From positions 1-64,000 of the forward strand of contig JAZRPW010000024.1 in assembly GCA_045649405.1 (NCBI GenBank): a stretch of DNA of 64,000 nt, given 5' to 3'. The notes beneath the pieces are model-generated. The model worked only from the letters and a program-made list of their open reading frames with translations, did not search any database and had not been told where the DNA came from. The position numbers and the translations under genes were made by a program. Positions 54,315 through 62,185 of the stretch are shown piece by piece. The DNA is from RUG11462 sp045649405 (lineage in GTDB: Bacteria; Bacillota; Clostridia; Oscillospirales; Acutalibacteraceae). The stretch's first letter is position 1; each line of letters starts with the position of its first letter.

Positions 54315-54458
54315 TTACCATTTATCGTTTTCGTATGGGTCGTATTTTGTTGTTTCAACTGGTTTTTCAGTTGGGTCTGTTGTATCTTCTGGTGAAGATG
54401 CAATGATATCAAGAGATTCATATTTTTCTAATTCGATTTTAATTGTTTCAAATTTCAT
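54315..54458 (-). CDS. 47-residue acidic peptide, cotranscribed with the large repeat protein
   Basis: A small gene not previously obvious because of its size. It has an ATG seven bases after a perfect AGGAGG, itself placed just behind the stop of the 1051-residue protein gene, then 47 codons and TAA, followed by a terminator. The peptide starts MKFETIKIELEKYESLDIIA, continues with a run of Asp, Thr, Pro and Glu, and ends YDPYENDKW. There is no signal peptide and no cysteine. Short peptides of the form M-K-x-E-x-(P/I)-x-(I/V)-E-x-x-x-x-x-x-(D/E)-(I/V)-I-x-(S/T)-S recur in Clostridia from memory, but their role is unknown to me. The ribosome site and context make it likely real. Confidence 0.7.
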   Translation of the reverse strand: MKFETIKIELEKYESLDIIASSPEDTTDPTEKPVETTKYDPYENDKW

Positions 54459-54475
54459 CTTTACTTACCTCCTGA

Positions 54476-57400
54476 TTAGTCATTTGCTTTTGCCCAAGCT
54501 TCTACCATTGCTTGAGTATTAGCGTCTAAGTTTGCATAATCACTGTTAACATCTGCCATATAAGCATCAGCGATGCCAGCAATGTTACGAACACATTGAA
54601 CATCTGAATAGTAATATACACCATCAACCAAAACATAAGCGCGAGCTACGAAATCTCTTGCCCAGTTTTTAGGTTTAATGTTAACGATAGAACCAACGAT
54701 TTCGCCATCCCAAAGTTCTTCGTTCATATCATAAGGAACGATTGCGCAATCATCTTCTGCTGTGAGATAGTCACCAGCAATGTCTTTTGGAGCGATGAGT
54801 GTACCAACTTGGTATTCTTTGTCGCCAACCAATTCAGCAAGTGCTGCTGTATCAATTTTTGTATAGAAACGAATACCGTTTACTTCACCAAGTCTGATTG
54901 AAGCTTTGTCGTCTGTTTCAACGATTGTTGTTGATTCACCAGCGAATTCTGGAATTTCTTCTGTAGCAAAGCTTAAAGCTTCTGTTACTGTAAATTCTTG
55001 ACCAGCAACAAAACCGTCAACATATTGCATACCTTCTGCTACTGCAGGAAGTGTGAATGTTTCACCGTAAGCAACTGTTGCTACTACTGTGCCATCAATT
55101 GTGATGTCGAATGTGTAAGTAGCTGTTGTGAATGAAAGTGCTTCTGTTACAACGAATGTTGTTTCAGTAACATCTACATAGTATTTACCAGCTTCCAAAG
55201 TAGGAAGTGTATACTCTGTGCCATATTCAACTGTTGCTACTACTTCGCCATCAACTGTGATGTCATATGTGTATGTTGCAGTTGTGAAGCTGAGTGCTTC
55301 TGTTACAACGAATGTTGTTTCTGTAACATCTACATAGTATTTGCCAGCTTCGAGTGTAGGAAGTGTGTACTCTGTACCATATTCAACTGTAGCTACAACT
55401 TCGCCATCAATTGTGATGTCGTAAGTGTAAGTAGCTGTTGTAAGTTCGAGAGCTTCTGTAACTGTGAATTTTTGACCTACTTCGTAACCGCCAACATAAT
55501 ATTTGCCAGCTGGAAGTTCTGGAAGTGTGAAAGTTTTGCCTTCTCTGATAGTAGCAACAACTTCACCATCGATAGTTACATCGTATGTTGTTGGAGCAAC
55601 ATAGTTGTGGTCATATTCAAAGTTAACTGTTACATCATCAATGTAAATGTAGTCTTTAGCATCTACAAAGTTTGAACCGCCTTTTAGTTTCATTTGGAAT
55701 GTTCTGTAACCATAAAGTGATTCGTCAACGTTTACAGTGTATTTAGAAAGCATACCTGTGTAGCCACTAGAAATTTTAACAACGTTTGTGCCGTCTGTGA
55801 ATTCTACATATTCTGTAGCGCCAGCAGCACCAGAAGTTTTAGAAATCGAGAATGAGATGCTAGTTGCTTTGTAATCTTCTTTTTCATACCAATATTCTGG
55901 AAGAGTGAAGTGTGTTGGTTGGTCAGCTTTTGATGGAAGTTTGAATACCCAGTTACCATCAACTTCTTCAAACACACCTTCGCCAGGGTTACAAGCTGTT
56001 GTGTAACCTGAAACGATTCTTGAACCTTCGTCCATGGTGTAAACATAGCTTGTTGTTTTGATTGTAGAAGTGATAGCAACAGGAGCAGTTACTGTGATTT
56101 CTTCGCCGCCAACGTAAGTAGTTGTGCCGTCTGTGTAGTTATAGCCTACGCCTGGTGTTGGAACTGTGAAAGTGCCACCGTGTGTTACTGTACCAGCTAC
56201 TTCGCCGTCGATAGTTACGTCATAAGTGTTAAGTTCAACTGTAAGTACAGCTTCGCCTGTAACTTCGTAGATGTCGCCTGAGTTGTAGTTGTTAACACCG
56301 TCTGTGTAGTGGTAACCTTCTTCGATTTCAGGAAGAGAAATCTTTGTGCCTTCTTTGTATTCTGCTTCAACACCGTCAATAGTAACCTTGTAGATTGGTT
56401 TTTCAACAGCATCAGCAATTTTTGCAAATTCAAATGCGTTAAGGTACAATTTACCTGCATCAGTTGTTGTGATAACGATTTCAACAGGGCCTTCTTCTGC
56501 GTGAAGGTACTCGTCTGTTACAGGAACAGCCAAGTTGTTACCTGTTTTGCCGCCTGCAGATGAAGTGTTAACTGCTGAAGCAACTTTTGTTCCGTTGATG
56601 GTAATATCGATTGGTGCACGACCAGAGAAGCATCTAGCGTACAAGTTAATCTGATAAATACCTGCAACGAGAGATTTAATCGATGTAAATGTAGCGGTTT
56701 TGCCTGCTGCAACGCTTGATGATGCGATGAAGTATGTACCGTCACCAGAATATTGAGTGCTAAAATTACCGCCTGTTGTGTTGTTGCTTAATTTAAAGTA
56801 ATCTGAATAGATGTTCCACTTGAAAACAGCGGCAGTAGTACCGATAGTGATGTCACTTACAGGTGACTCAAAGAAATCTGCTGATTGAGCAATTTTGATA
56901 GCAAGTTGATAATCAGTGCCACCTTTAAGACCGGTGAACGTGTTAGATGTTTGCCAAGTTGCACCACCATCTTTTGAATAAAGAGCGTTTTCTACAGCTT
57001 TAACAGTGATTGTTTCGCCTGTTACAGCTTCTACAACAGGGGCAGCTGGTTTTTCTTGCTCTTGTCTGTTTTCTGAGTAAAGCTCTGTGTATACTGTTAC
57101 GTTATCAACGTAGTAGTAAGATGTACCTTTGTTCTTGTTGAAACGGATCTCTGAGATGCCTTTTGAGATAGCTGATTGAACGTTGGAGTAGTACTTGTTA
57201 CCTACTGTCAAATCGATTGTGATTGTTTTCCAAGATCCTGTAGGTGTTGTAAAACCATCGTATACTTTGTAACCTGTACCACCTGCGATAAAATCAATAC
57301 CGTTTTCAATTTTGAAACCGCTACCGGCTAACATCTCGAAAGTAAGTTTTACCGGAACACCGATTTCAGTATTGATAGCGCTTTTTGGGAAATTGAAAGA

Positions 57401-57631
57401 AGTGCTTGTGTCGCCATAAGTAGCTAGTTTCAACACATAACCGTGACCATCGTCTCTTTCAACGATGCCTGGAGTAGTTGTGTATCTTTTGTCTTCTGAC
57501 CAAGATGTTGGACGGCTGCCTTCGTCCATGTTGTAAACAACTGTAGACACAGTTTCTGCCGAAACCATTGTCATTGGTATTAATGAGAATACCATTAACA
57601 ATGAAAGGGTAAGTGCCAATAATTTTCTCAT
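54476..57631 (-). CDS. Large secreted repeat protein with duplicated CBM-like domains and six beta repeats
   Basis: 1051 residues; no catalytic domain recognised. Signal peptide 1-25. Two copies of a carbohydrate-binding-like sandwich, about 30-185 and 528-676, both open with Y-x-MDEGSR and close with YYVDNVTV or YIYIDDVTV. A malectin/CBM-like domain lies at about 270-405. Six units of about 52-58 residues (413-467, 468-525, 682-733, 734-785, 786-837, 838-889) share the form YDVTIDGEVVATVEYGTEYT, KYYVD and FTVTEAL. The C-terminal 150 residues (SIRLGEVNGIRFYTKIDTAA, then GTLIAPKDI and ARAYVLVDGVYYYSD) are an unnamed domain I believe recurs in clostridial secreted proteins. It lacks dockerin and the basic module. 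Richer in GC at codon level than its neighbours. The AraC gene is divergent from it. A glycan-binding surface role is inferred. Confidence 0.82.
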   Translation of the reverse strand: MRKLLALTLSLLMVFSLIPMTMVSAETVSTVVYNMDEGSRPTSWSEDKRYTTTPGIVERDDGHGYVLKLATYGDTSTSFNFPKSAINTEIGVPVKLTFEMLAGSGFKIENGIDFIAGGTGYKVYDGFTTPTGSWKTITIDLTVGNKYYSNVQSAISKGISEIRFNKNKGTSYYYVDNVTVYTELYSENRQEQEKPAAPVVEAVTGETITVKAVENALYSKDGGATWQTSNTFTGLKGGTDYQLAIKIAQSADFFESPVSDITIGTTAAVFKWNIYSDYFKLSNNTTGGNFSTQYSGDGTYFIASSSVAAGKTATFTSIKSLVAGIYQINLYARCFSGRAPIDITINGTKVASAVNTSSAGGKTGNNLAVPVTDEYLHAEEGPVEIVITTTDAGKLYLNAFEFAKIADAVEKPIYKVTIDGVEAEYKEGTKISLPEIEEGYHYTDGVNNYNSGDIYEVTGEAVLTVELNTYDVTIDGEVAGTVTHGGTFTVPTPGVGYNYTDGTTTYVGGEEITVTAPVAITSTIKTTSYVYTMDEGSRIVSGYTTACNPGEGVFEEVDGNWVFKLPSKADQPTHFTLPEYWYEKEDYKATSISFSISKTSGAAGATEYVEFTDGTNVVKISSGYTGMLSKYTVNVDESLYGYRTFQMKLKGGSNFVDAKDYIYIDDVTVNFEYDHNYVAPTTYDVTIDGEVVATIREGKTFTLPELPAGKYYVGGYEVGQKFTVTEALELTTATYTYDITIDGEVVATVEYGTEYTLPTLEAGKYYVDVTETTFVVTEALSFTTATYTYDITVDGEVVATVEYGTEYTLPTLEAGKYYVDVTETTFVVTEALSFTTATYTFDITIDGTVVATVAYGETFTLPAVAEGMQYVDGFVAGQEFTVTEALSFATEEIPEFAGESTTIVETDDKASIRLGEVNGIRFYTKIDTAALAELVGDKEYQVGTLIAPKDIAGDYLTAEDDCAIVPYDMNEELWDGEIVGSIVNIKPKNWARDFVARAYVLVDGVYYYSDVQCVRNIAGIADAYMADVNSDYANLDANTQAMVEAWAKAND
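54965..55588 (-). repeat. Four tandem 156-bp repeats in the large repeat protein gene
   Basis: The two central units (55121-55276 and 55277-55432) are nearly identical in DNA; the outer two are diverged. Each unit is 52 codons. Confidence 0.85.
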
Positions 57632-57656
57632 AAAATCGTCCTCCTTTTGTTTATAA

Positions 57657-57674
57657 TATTTTTGATCAAAAATA
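57657..57674. promoter_or_regulatory. Perfect 18-bp palindrome upstream of the large repeat protein gene; candidate operator
   Basis: TATTTTTGATCAAAAATA lies 26 bp ahead of the secreted protein start, within the intergenic region shared with the AraC gene. A minus-strand TATAAT lies just upstream of it, so it would sit near the transcription start. Confidence 0.45.
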
Positions 57675-57748
57675 GTATAAGAAAATTATACATATTTATT
57701 ATATTACACTACAAGGTGTTTGTAAATACAAAATCGTAAATATTTTTG

Positions 57749-57777
57749 TTGAAATTGGTAAAGTTTTATGTTATAAT
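57749..57777 (+). promoter_or_regulatory. Sigma-A promoter of the AraC-type regulator gene
   Basis: -35 TTGAAA, 17-base spacer, -10 TATAAT (perfect) with TGT just ahead; 28 bases before the ATG. Confidence 0.75.
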
Positions 57778-57805
57778 TTTTCCAAATAAAAATGGGGGCG
57801 AAAAT

Positions 57806-58651
57806 ATGTTAAATGGATATTTTAAAGACGATTTGAATGTTTATGTTGAAAATTGCGAAAACGCTTTAAAACAAGGTGAAACAATTATTTCCACAAGAAT
57901 TAATTGTTACCGTTTCTTTGTTTGTTTAGAAGGCAAGTTTAAACTTACATATAATCACAAAGATTTTTTGTTAACAAAAAATCAAATGTTTATTTGTGAC
58001 ATTGGTTCTCTTTTAACAAGAACATTTATTGATGAAAAACCATTTAAATGCCTTGAAATGCATTTACATTCTGAGGTTTTTTCACACAAATCAGAAGATG
58101 AATTTTTCTTAAGAGCAATACAACATTTGCCTGATAATGAAAGACTATTCAACTTAAAATCTACTGCCTTTTCCCCTATTAAAAATTCGGTTGAATCTAT
58201 TTTAAAATGCTTAAAATTAGAACTTGGAAGAACTCATATTTTACCAAGAATTTATGCAATTATTTCAGAACTTGATATGTATTTTGATGAAAATCATTAC
58301 GCCGATTTGCCTACTTCTGATAATCTTTTTGTTAATATTCGCGCCTACATCAACCATCATTTTATGGAAGATATGTCTTATGAATTTATTGGAAAGAAAT
58401 TCTTTGTTTCAAAACCAACAATTATTAAGATGTTTAAACTTAATACCGGAAAAACAATGCACCAATATATTGAAGATTTACGCCTTGATGCAGCGAATGG
58501 AATGTTAAGCATTGGAATGGATGTTGTTAAGATTGCAATCAAATGCGGCTATAACAACTATTCTTCGTTTTTATATGCTTATAAAAAAAGATTTGGCGTT
58601 ACACCTAATAATAACAAAAATGCAATTTATAATAGGCACCCCTTTACATAA
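57806..58651 (+). CDS. AraC/XylS-family transcriptional regulator
   Basis: Predicted activator responding to a ligand bound in its N-terminal cupin domain (ETIISTRINCYRFFVCLEGK, with KLTYNHKDFLLTKNQMFICD). 281 residues from an ATG close behind GGGGGCG. The C-terminal double helix-turn-helix includes DMSYEFIGKKFFVSKPTIIK and VVKIAIKCGYNNYSSFLYAY, and KKRFGVTPNNN ends the domain in the usual way. It is divergent from the large secreted repeat protein gene, whose regulation is the obvious candidate. The ligand is unknown. Confidence 0.9.
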   Translation: MLNGYFKDDLNVYVENCENALKQGETIISTRINCYRFFVCLEGKFKLTYNHKDFLLTKNQMFICDIGSLLTRTFIDEKPFKCLEMHLHSEVFSHKSEDEFFLRAIQHLPDNERLFNLKSTAFSPIKNSVESILKCLKLELGRTHILPRIYAIISELDMYFDENHYADLPTSDNLFVNIRAYINHHFMEDMSYEFIGKKFFVSKPTIIKMFKLNTGKTMHQYIEDLRLDAANGMLSIGMDVVKIAIKCGYNNYSSFLYAYKKRFGVTPNNNKNAIYNRHPFT

Positions 58652-58653
58652 AC

Positions 58654-58685
58654 AAAAGCCCTCAATTAGTTTGAGGGCTTTTTTT
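58654..58685 (+). terminator. Rho-independent terminator after the AraC gene
   Basis: Arms AAAAGCCCTCAA and TTGAGGGCTTTT with a 5-base loop and a T run. Confidence 0.9.
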
Positions 58686-58700
58686 GGCTTTATGTAGCCA

Positions 58701-59051
58701 TTAAATTAAATTCAAACCAAAGCTCACCGAAAGTGCTTTGTTTATTCCAATCATTGCATTATAGTCAAGGGTCCCCATTTTTTCTTTTAATCTTTGTTTA
58801 TCAATAGTTCTAATTTGTTCTAACAACACAATTGAGTCTTTGCTTAGTCCACAGCCAGTTGCATTAATTTTTATATGAGTTGGCAAATTGCTTTTGGTTT
58901 GTTGGCTTGTAATTGCCGCAGCAATTACAGTTGGACTATACTTATTCCCCACATCATTTTGAACAATCAAAACCGGTCTTAATCCACCTTGCTCTGAACC
59001 AATAACCGGGCTTAAATCTGCGTAATAAATATCTCCGCGTTTTATTAACAA
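58701..59051 (-). CDS. mazF: MazF/EndoA-type endoribonuclease toxin without adjacent antitoxin
   Basis: Sequence-specific mRNA interferase of the PemK/MazF fold. About 116 residues: MLIKRGDIYYADLSPVIGSE, then GGLRPVLIVQNDVGNKYS, AAAITSQ, LPTHIKI and LLEQIRTIDKQRL, all hallmarks of Firmicutes EndoA, with R in RPVLI and the T/S of AITS. The start is taken as TTG, which gives the typical N-terminus, with AGGAG 11 nt upstream; a GTG four codons earlier overlaps the ribosome site. No MazE-like gene is within 1 kb on either side, and the upstream gene is a lipoprotein, so the antitoxin must be elsewhere or lost. Confidence 0.92.
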   Translation of the reverse strand: MLIKRGDIYYADLSPVIGSEQGGLRPVLIVQNDVGNKYSPTVIAAAITSQQTKSNLPTHIKINATGCGLSKDSIVLLEQIRTIDKQRLKEKMGTLDYNAMIGINKALSVSFGLNLI

Positions 59052-59176
59052 TTTATATTTCACTCCTATGGCAATTCGTTTACAATTTTATTTTTGCCAA
59101 GTTTGTGTAATTTTAAACAAAAATTATAATTTTGTTGTCCAATAATATATTACGCAAATTATATAGTTTTGGGTAC

Positions 59177-59206
59177 AAAAAAGCACTATCTTTTGATAGT
59201 GCTTTT
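59177..59206 (-). terminator. Rho-independent terminator after the DUF3048 gene
   Basis: Perfect 12-base arms AAAAGCACTATC and GATAGTGCTTTT with a 4-base loop. Confidence 0.9.
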
Positions 59207-59210
59207 AAAA

Positions 59211-60260
59211 TTATTCTGCTTCGATATTTAAAGAAGATTCATAATCAGTATCAGCAAGACAAATATAAGAATTGCCGGCGTTAAGTTTCAAATCTGTTCC
59301 ATCAACATTTTTGAATTTAAGTGGCGCTGTTTCAGATGATTTTTCCCACTTAATCTTTTTATAACTGCCTTGTGAGAAATAATAACCGTTACCTGAACCA
59401 AATTCAGTTTTAACATGGTAACCATCGCCAAGTTCATGAACATTTGTATAAAGAACCAAAACATTTTTAAATCTTTCTTTATCGCCTGTTTTATAATCTA
59501 CCAAGTTTGATGAACTATTGCCACGAATGTACTTTTTATCATCAGCGTTATATCTCATATGAGTTGTTTGAACAGTTGAAAGTTTGATTGCAACATTTTT
59601 TGCTTTTGATTCAAATGTTTCTGGTTTTTCTTCATCATTGAATTTATAAACATTTTTTGCTGAATCTTTAATTTTATTATCGCTACCATCAACCAATTTG
59701 TTCAAGCTTTCACCAAATGTATACAAAGTATGTTCGGTTGCTAATCCATTAGAAATTCTTTTGCCTGCAGAAGAAGCATTTGAACCCAAATCATAACTTT
59801 TCACACCAATTGAACTTCTGTAAGAACTGCCACAATATTTGTTGTCAGCACCGCAATGAACATAGTTAGCACCAAGACCTGCAGCCAATTGAGCATAAGA
59901 AATACGAGCACTTCTAACAGAACCAATTTGGTCAACTTTTGATACATTTTGATAAACCGCCATAAGACGAGTAATTCCGCCTTCAGCCAATGTTTCAAAC
60001 ACCATGTCAGCATCGCCAACACCTGTTTGAACACGTTGTGCTAATGAAATGTTATTAATCATTACTGCAAATGGTTTTGTATCAAGATATTTTTTGTCAA
60101 AACCAGATTCTCCAGTAAGTGGATTTAAAACCTTTTGAACAACCTTTGTTGTTGTGGTTGTAGTTGTTGTTTCTTCTTTCTTTTCTTCAGCCTTCTTTTT
60201 ACAACCAACAAAAGACAAGCACAATACAACTGCCAAAACCAATGCTAAAAACTTTTTCAT
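59211..60260 (-). CDS. DUF3048 (YerB-like) lipoprotein
   Basis: Predicted lipoprotein of unknown role on the outer face of the membrane. 349 residues: lipobox LSFVGC with Cys20, a Lys/Glu then Thr-rich spacer to about 45, then the DUF3048 core with NPLTGESGFDKKYLDTKPFA, VMINNISLAQRVQTGVGDAD, ETLAEGGITRLMAVY and GSVRSARISYAQLA. The C-terminal part includes FGSGNGYYFSQGSYKKIKW. LspA encoded in the window would process it. It follows the helicase-loader gene by 22 bp. Confidence 0.92.
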   Translation of the reverse strand: MKKFLALVLAVVLCLSFVGCKKKAEEKKEETTTTTTTTKVVQKVLNPLTGESGFDKKYLDTKPFAVMINNISLAQRVQTGVGDADMVFETLAEGGITRLMAVYQNVSKVDQIGSVRSARISYAQLAAGLGANYVHCGADNKYCGSSYRSSIGVKSYDLGSNASSAGKRISNGLATEHTLYTFGESLNKLVDGSDNKIKDSAKNVYKFNDEEKPETFESKAKNVAIKLSTVQTTHMRYNADDKKYIRGNSSSNLVDYKTGDKERFKNVLVLYTNVHELGDGYHVKTEFGSGNGYYFSQGSYKKIKWEKSSETAPLKFKNVDGTDLKLNAGNSYICLADTDYESSLNIEAE

Positions 60261-60282
60261 ATTTTAAACTCTCCCTTAAGAC

Positions 60283-61236
60283 TTACTTAATTGTTCTTAT
60301 ATCTTCGCCAAAAAACTGAAGCATTCTATAACTACCTGCAATTCTTGACACAACTCTATCAGAATATTTTTGTTTTAATTCATCAAACTCAAGGTTTGTG
60401 TTGATGATTGTAGGTTTGTTTTTCAAAATTCTTGAATTAACAATATCAAAAATTGTTGATGAAACAAAGCTTGTTGTAAACTCTGTTCCCAAGTCATCAA
60501 AAATCAACAAATCACAATCTAAAACATTTGTTAATGTTGTTCTGTCATTGCCTGAAAAATGTTCTCTTTCAATGTTTCCAATGATTTTAGAAATTGGACC
60601 ATAAACAACATTATAACCTTTTTTAATAACTTCATTTGCGATTGCAAGTGACAAATGAGTTTTACCAAGACCGGTTTTGCCGAAAAATAACAAACTTTCA
60701 GAGTCATTTTGAAATTCGTCAGCATATTTCACACAAAAACTGCAAATTTTTGTCATAATATCTTTTATATTAACGCCGTTTTCAACTGCGTCTTTATAAT
60801 AATTCAATGAGAAATTGTTAAATGTATAATCGCTAAGATTTACATCTTTATTAAGTTCATCATAGCCAATTGAAACTGCTTTTTGTTTTACACATTCACA
60901 AATTCTGCCGTTTAAATAGCCAGTGTCAGAACATTTTTCGCAATTAAAGTTAGGTGTGATAACGCTAATATCAACACCATTTTTCTCAATGTACTCTGCT
61001 TTTTCTTTTTGCAACTGTAAACTTTTTTCTTCTGCTGATTTAAAATCAGTTTTTTTGCCTGCAATCATTTCTTGCATTACATTTTGAAAAACAGAAGCAA
61101 TTTGTTTGTCATATTCAGCAATTTTTGGATGATCCAAATATAATTGCAACTTTTTATTTTCAGCCAAAAGCAAGGCTTTTTCTCTTGAAGCATTAATCTT
61201 CTCTAACGCTTCAAATATATATTCATTTGATTTAAT
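60283..61236 (-). CDS. DnaC/DnaI-like replicative helicase loader ATPase with apparent AUU start
   Basis: AAA+ ATPase that loads the replicative helicase. Walker A FGKTGLGKTHLSLAIANEV, Walker B LLIFDDLGTEF, C-terminal RIAGSYRMLQFFGEDIR, and an N-terminal Cys cluster (CEKCSDTGYLNGRICECVK) that may bind zinc. Family members begin about 20 residues before the first TTG (61173). In frame upstream there is no ATG, GTG or TTG before a stop, but an ATT codon stands exactly 8 nt behind GGGAGG and gives the expected N-terminus, KSNEYIFEALEKINASREKA. I therefore place the start at ATT, 317 residues. It follows the dnaD gene by 14 bp. Confidence 0.88.
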   Translation of the reverse strand: MKSNEYIFEALEKINASREKALLLAENKKLQLYLDHPKIAEYDKQIASVFQNVMQEMIAGKKTDFKSAEEKSLQLQKEKAEYIEKNGVDISVITPNFNCEKCSDTGYLNGRICECVKQKAVSIGYDELNKDVNLSDYTFNNFSLNYYKDAVENGVNIKDIMTKICSFCVKYADEFQNDSESLLFFGKTGLGKTHLSLAIANEVIKKGYNVVYGPISKIIGNIEREHFSGNDRTTLTNVLDCDLLIFDDLGTEFTTSFVSSTIFDIVNSRILKNKPTIINTNLEFDELKQKYSDRVVSRIAGSYRMLQFFGEDIRTIK

Positions 61237-61250
61237 AGAAAAAACCTCCC

Positions 61251-62168
61251 TTAATCAAAATTGTTGATTTTCTTCTTAATGCTATCAATTGAATAAGAAG
61301 TATCATTTGGTTTTTTATTTTTATCTGCTTCTTCTTGAATGTCAGCAGGTTTTTTGAACCCTTTTTTGTGCCAACTTTCAAGAATTGTGTTTATGTATCT
61401 AAAATTGATTTTGCCGGTTTGATTAATGCAAATGTCATAAGCCGTTTCAAGCATATCTTTATTAAACTCAAACTCGTTAACCCATTTTTCTGCATATTTT
61501 TTCTCTGTTGCAGATGGTTTTCTATGTTCAATGCCAAAAGCATTTTCAACCAATTTCCAAGCAGTTTTTGAAAGATACAGCGAATTCAATCTTTCTTCTG
61601 CTTTTGAAATTGTGGTAATGTCATTTTTAGCCCAATCAATGCAGACTTTTTCAACATAAGAAAATCTCAATCTGTCACTATCAAAAGCATATTGAATTGC
61701 TTGAATGATTACAGGTACCGGCAAACCATAAGTATCATAAAGCCAAACAAAAGTACTCATTTCAGCAGTTGTAATTGGTCTTGCAAATTTTTCTTGTGCA
61801 ACATTTGTCAAATATTTTAACTCTTCACAATTTGCAATTCTACTAACCGCTTCTTGTCTTGTTGGTTTTTCTGTTGCAGTTTCACGAACTACCTGTTTTG
61901 CACTTGTTTTGTCAGCAACAACACTCTTTTCATCGCTAACAAGTACTCCTCTTTGCACCCAATAATCCAAACAATCTTTCACTTCATTATTTGAAAGATT
62001 AAGTCTTTTAGAAATTGTTTCAAAAACGTCTTGATTGCCTTGGTTTCTAATAAACAAAAGCAAAACTTTGAGTTGATATTCAGATGCTAATTTCAAATGG
62101 TCATCAACAATAGATGAAGGAAGTGCAAAAATTGAGTTCAATTCTTTTAAAGCAATAGAATAATTCAA
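61251..62168 (-). CDS. dnaD: DnaD-domain replication initiation protein
   Basis: Primosomal protein acting with the helicase loader. 305 residues: N-terminal winged-helix-like region (LASEYQLKVLLLFIRNQG, VKDCLDYWVQRGVL), then two DnaD_2-type helical regions (STFVWLYDTYGLPVPVIIQA with YVEKVCIDWAKNDI, and a second with FRYINTILESWHKKGF, the Y-x3-I-x3-W type motif). TTG start behind GGGGGAAG. It precedes the helicase-loader gene, the usual dnaD/dnaC-like pairing. Confidence 0.9.
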   Translation of the reverse strand: MNYSIALKELNSIFALPSSIVDDHLKLASEYQLKVLLLFIRNQGNQDVFETISKRLNLSNNEVKDCLDYWVQRGVLVSDEKSVVADKTSAKQVVRETATEKPTRQEAVSRIANCEELKYLTNVAQEKFARPITTAEMSTFVWLYDTYGLPVPVIIQAIQYAFDSDRLRFSYVEKVCIDWAKNDITTISKAEERLNSLYLSKTAWKLVENAFGIEHRKPSATEKKYAEKWVNEFEFNKDMLETAYDICINQTGKINFRYINTILESWHKKGFKKPADIQEEADKNKKPNDTSYSIDSIKKKINNFD

Positions 62169-62185
62169 TTTTACTTCCCCCTTTT

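Noticed and set aside
59110..59150. AT-rich near-palindrome upstream of mazF as an operator
   Set aside because: Arms are unequal by one base and composition is almost pure A/T; I could not pair it with a credible promoter.
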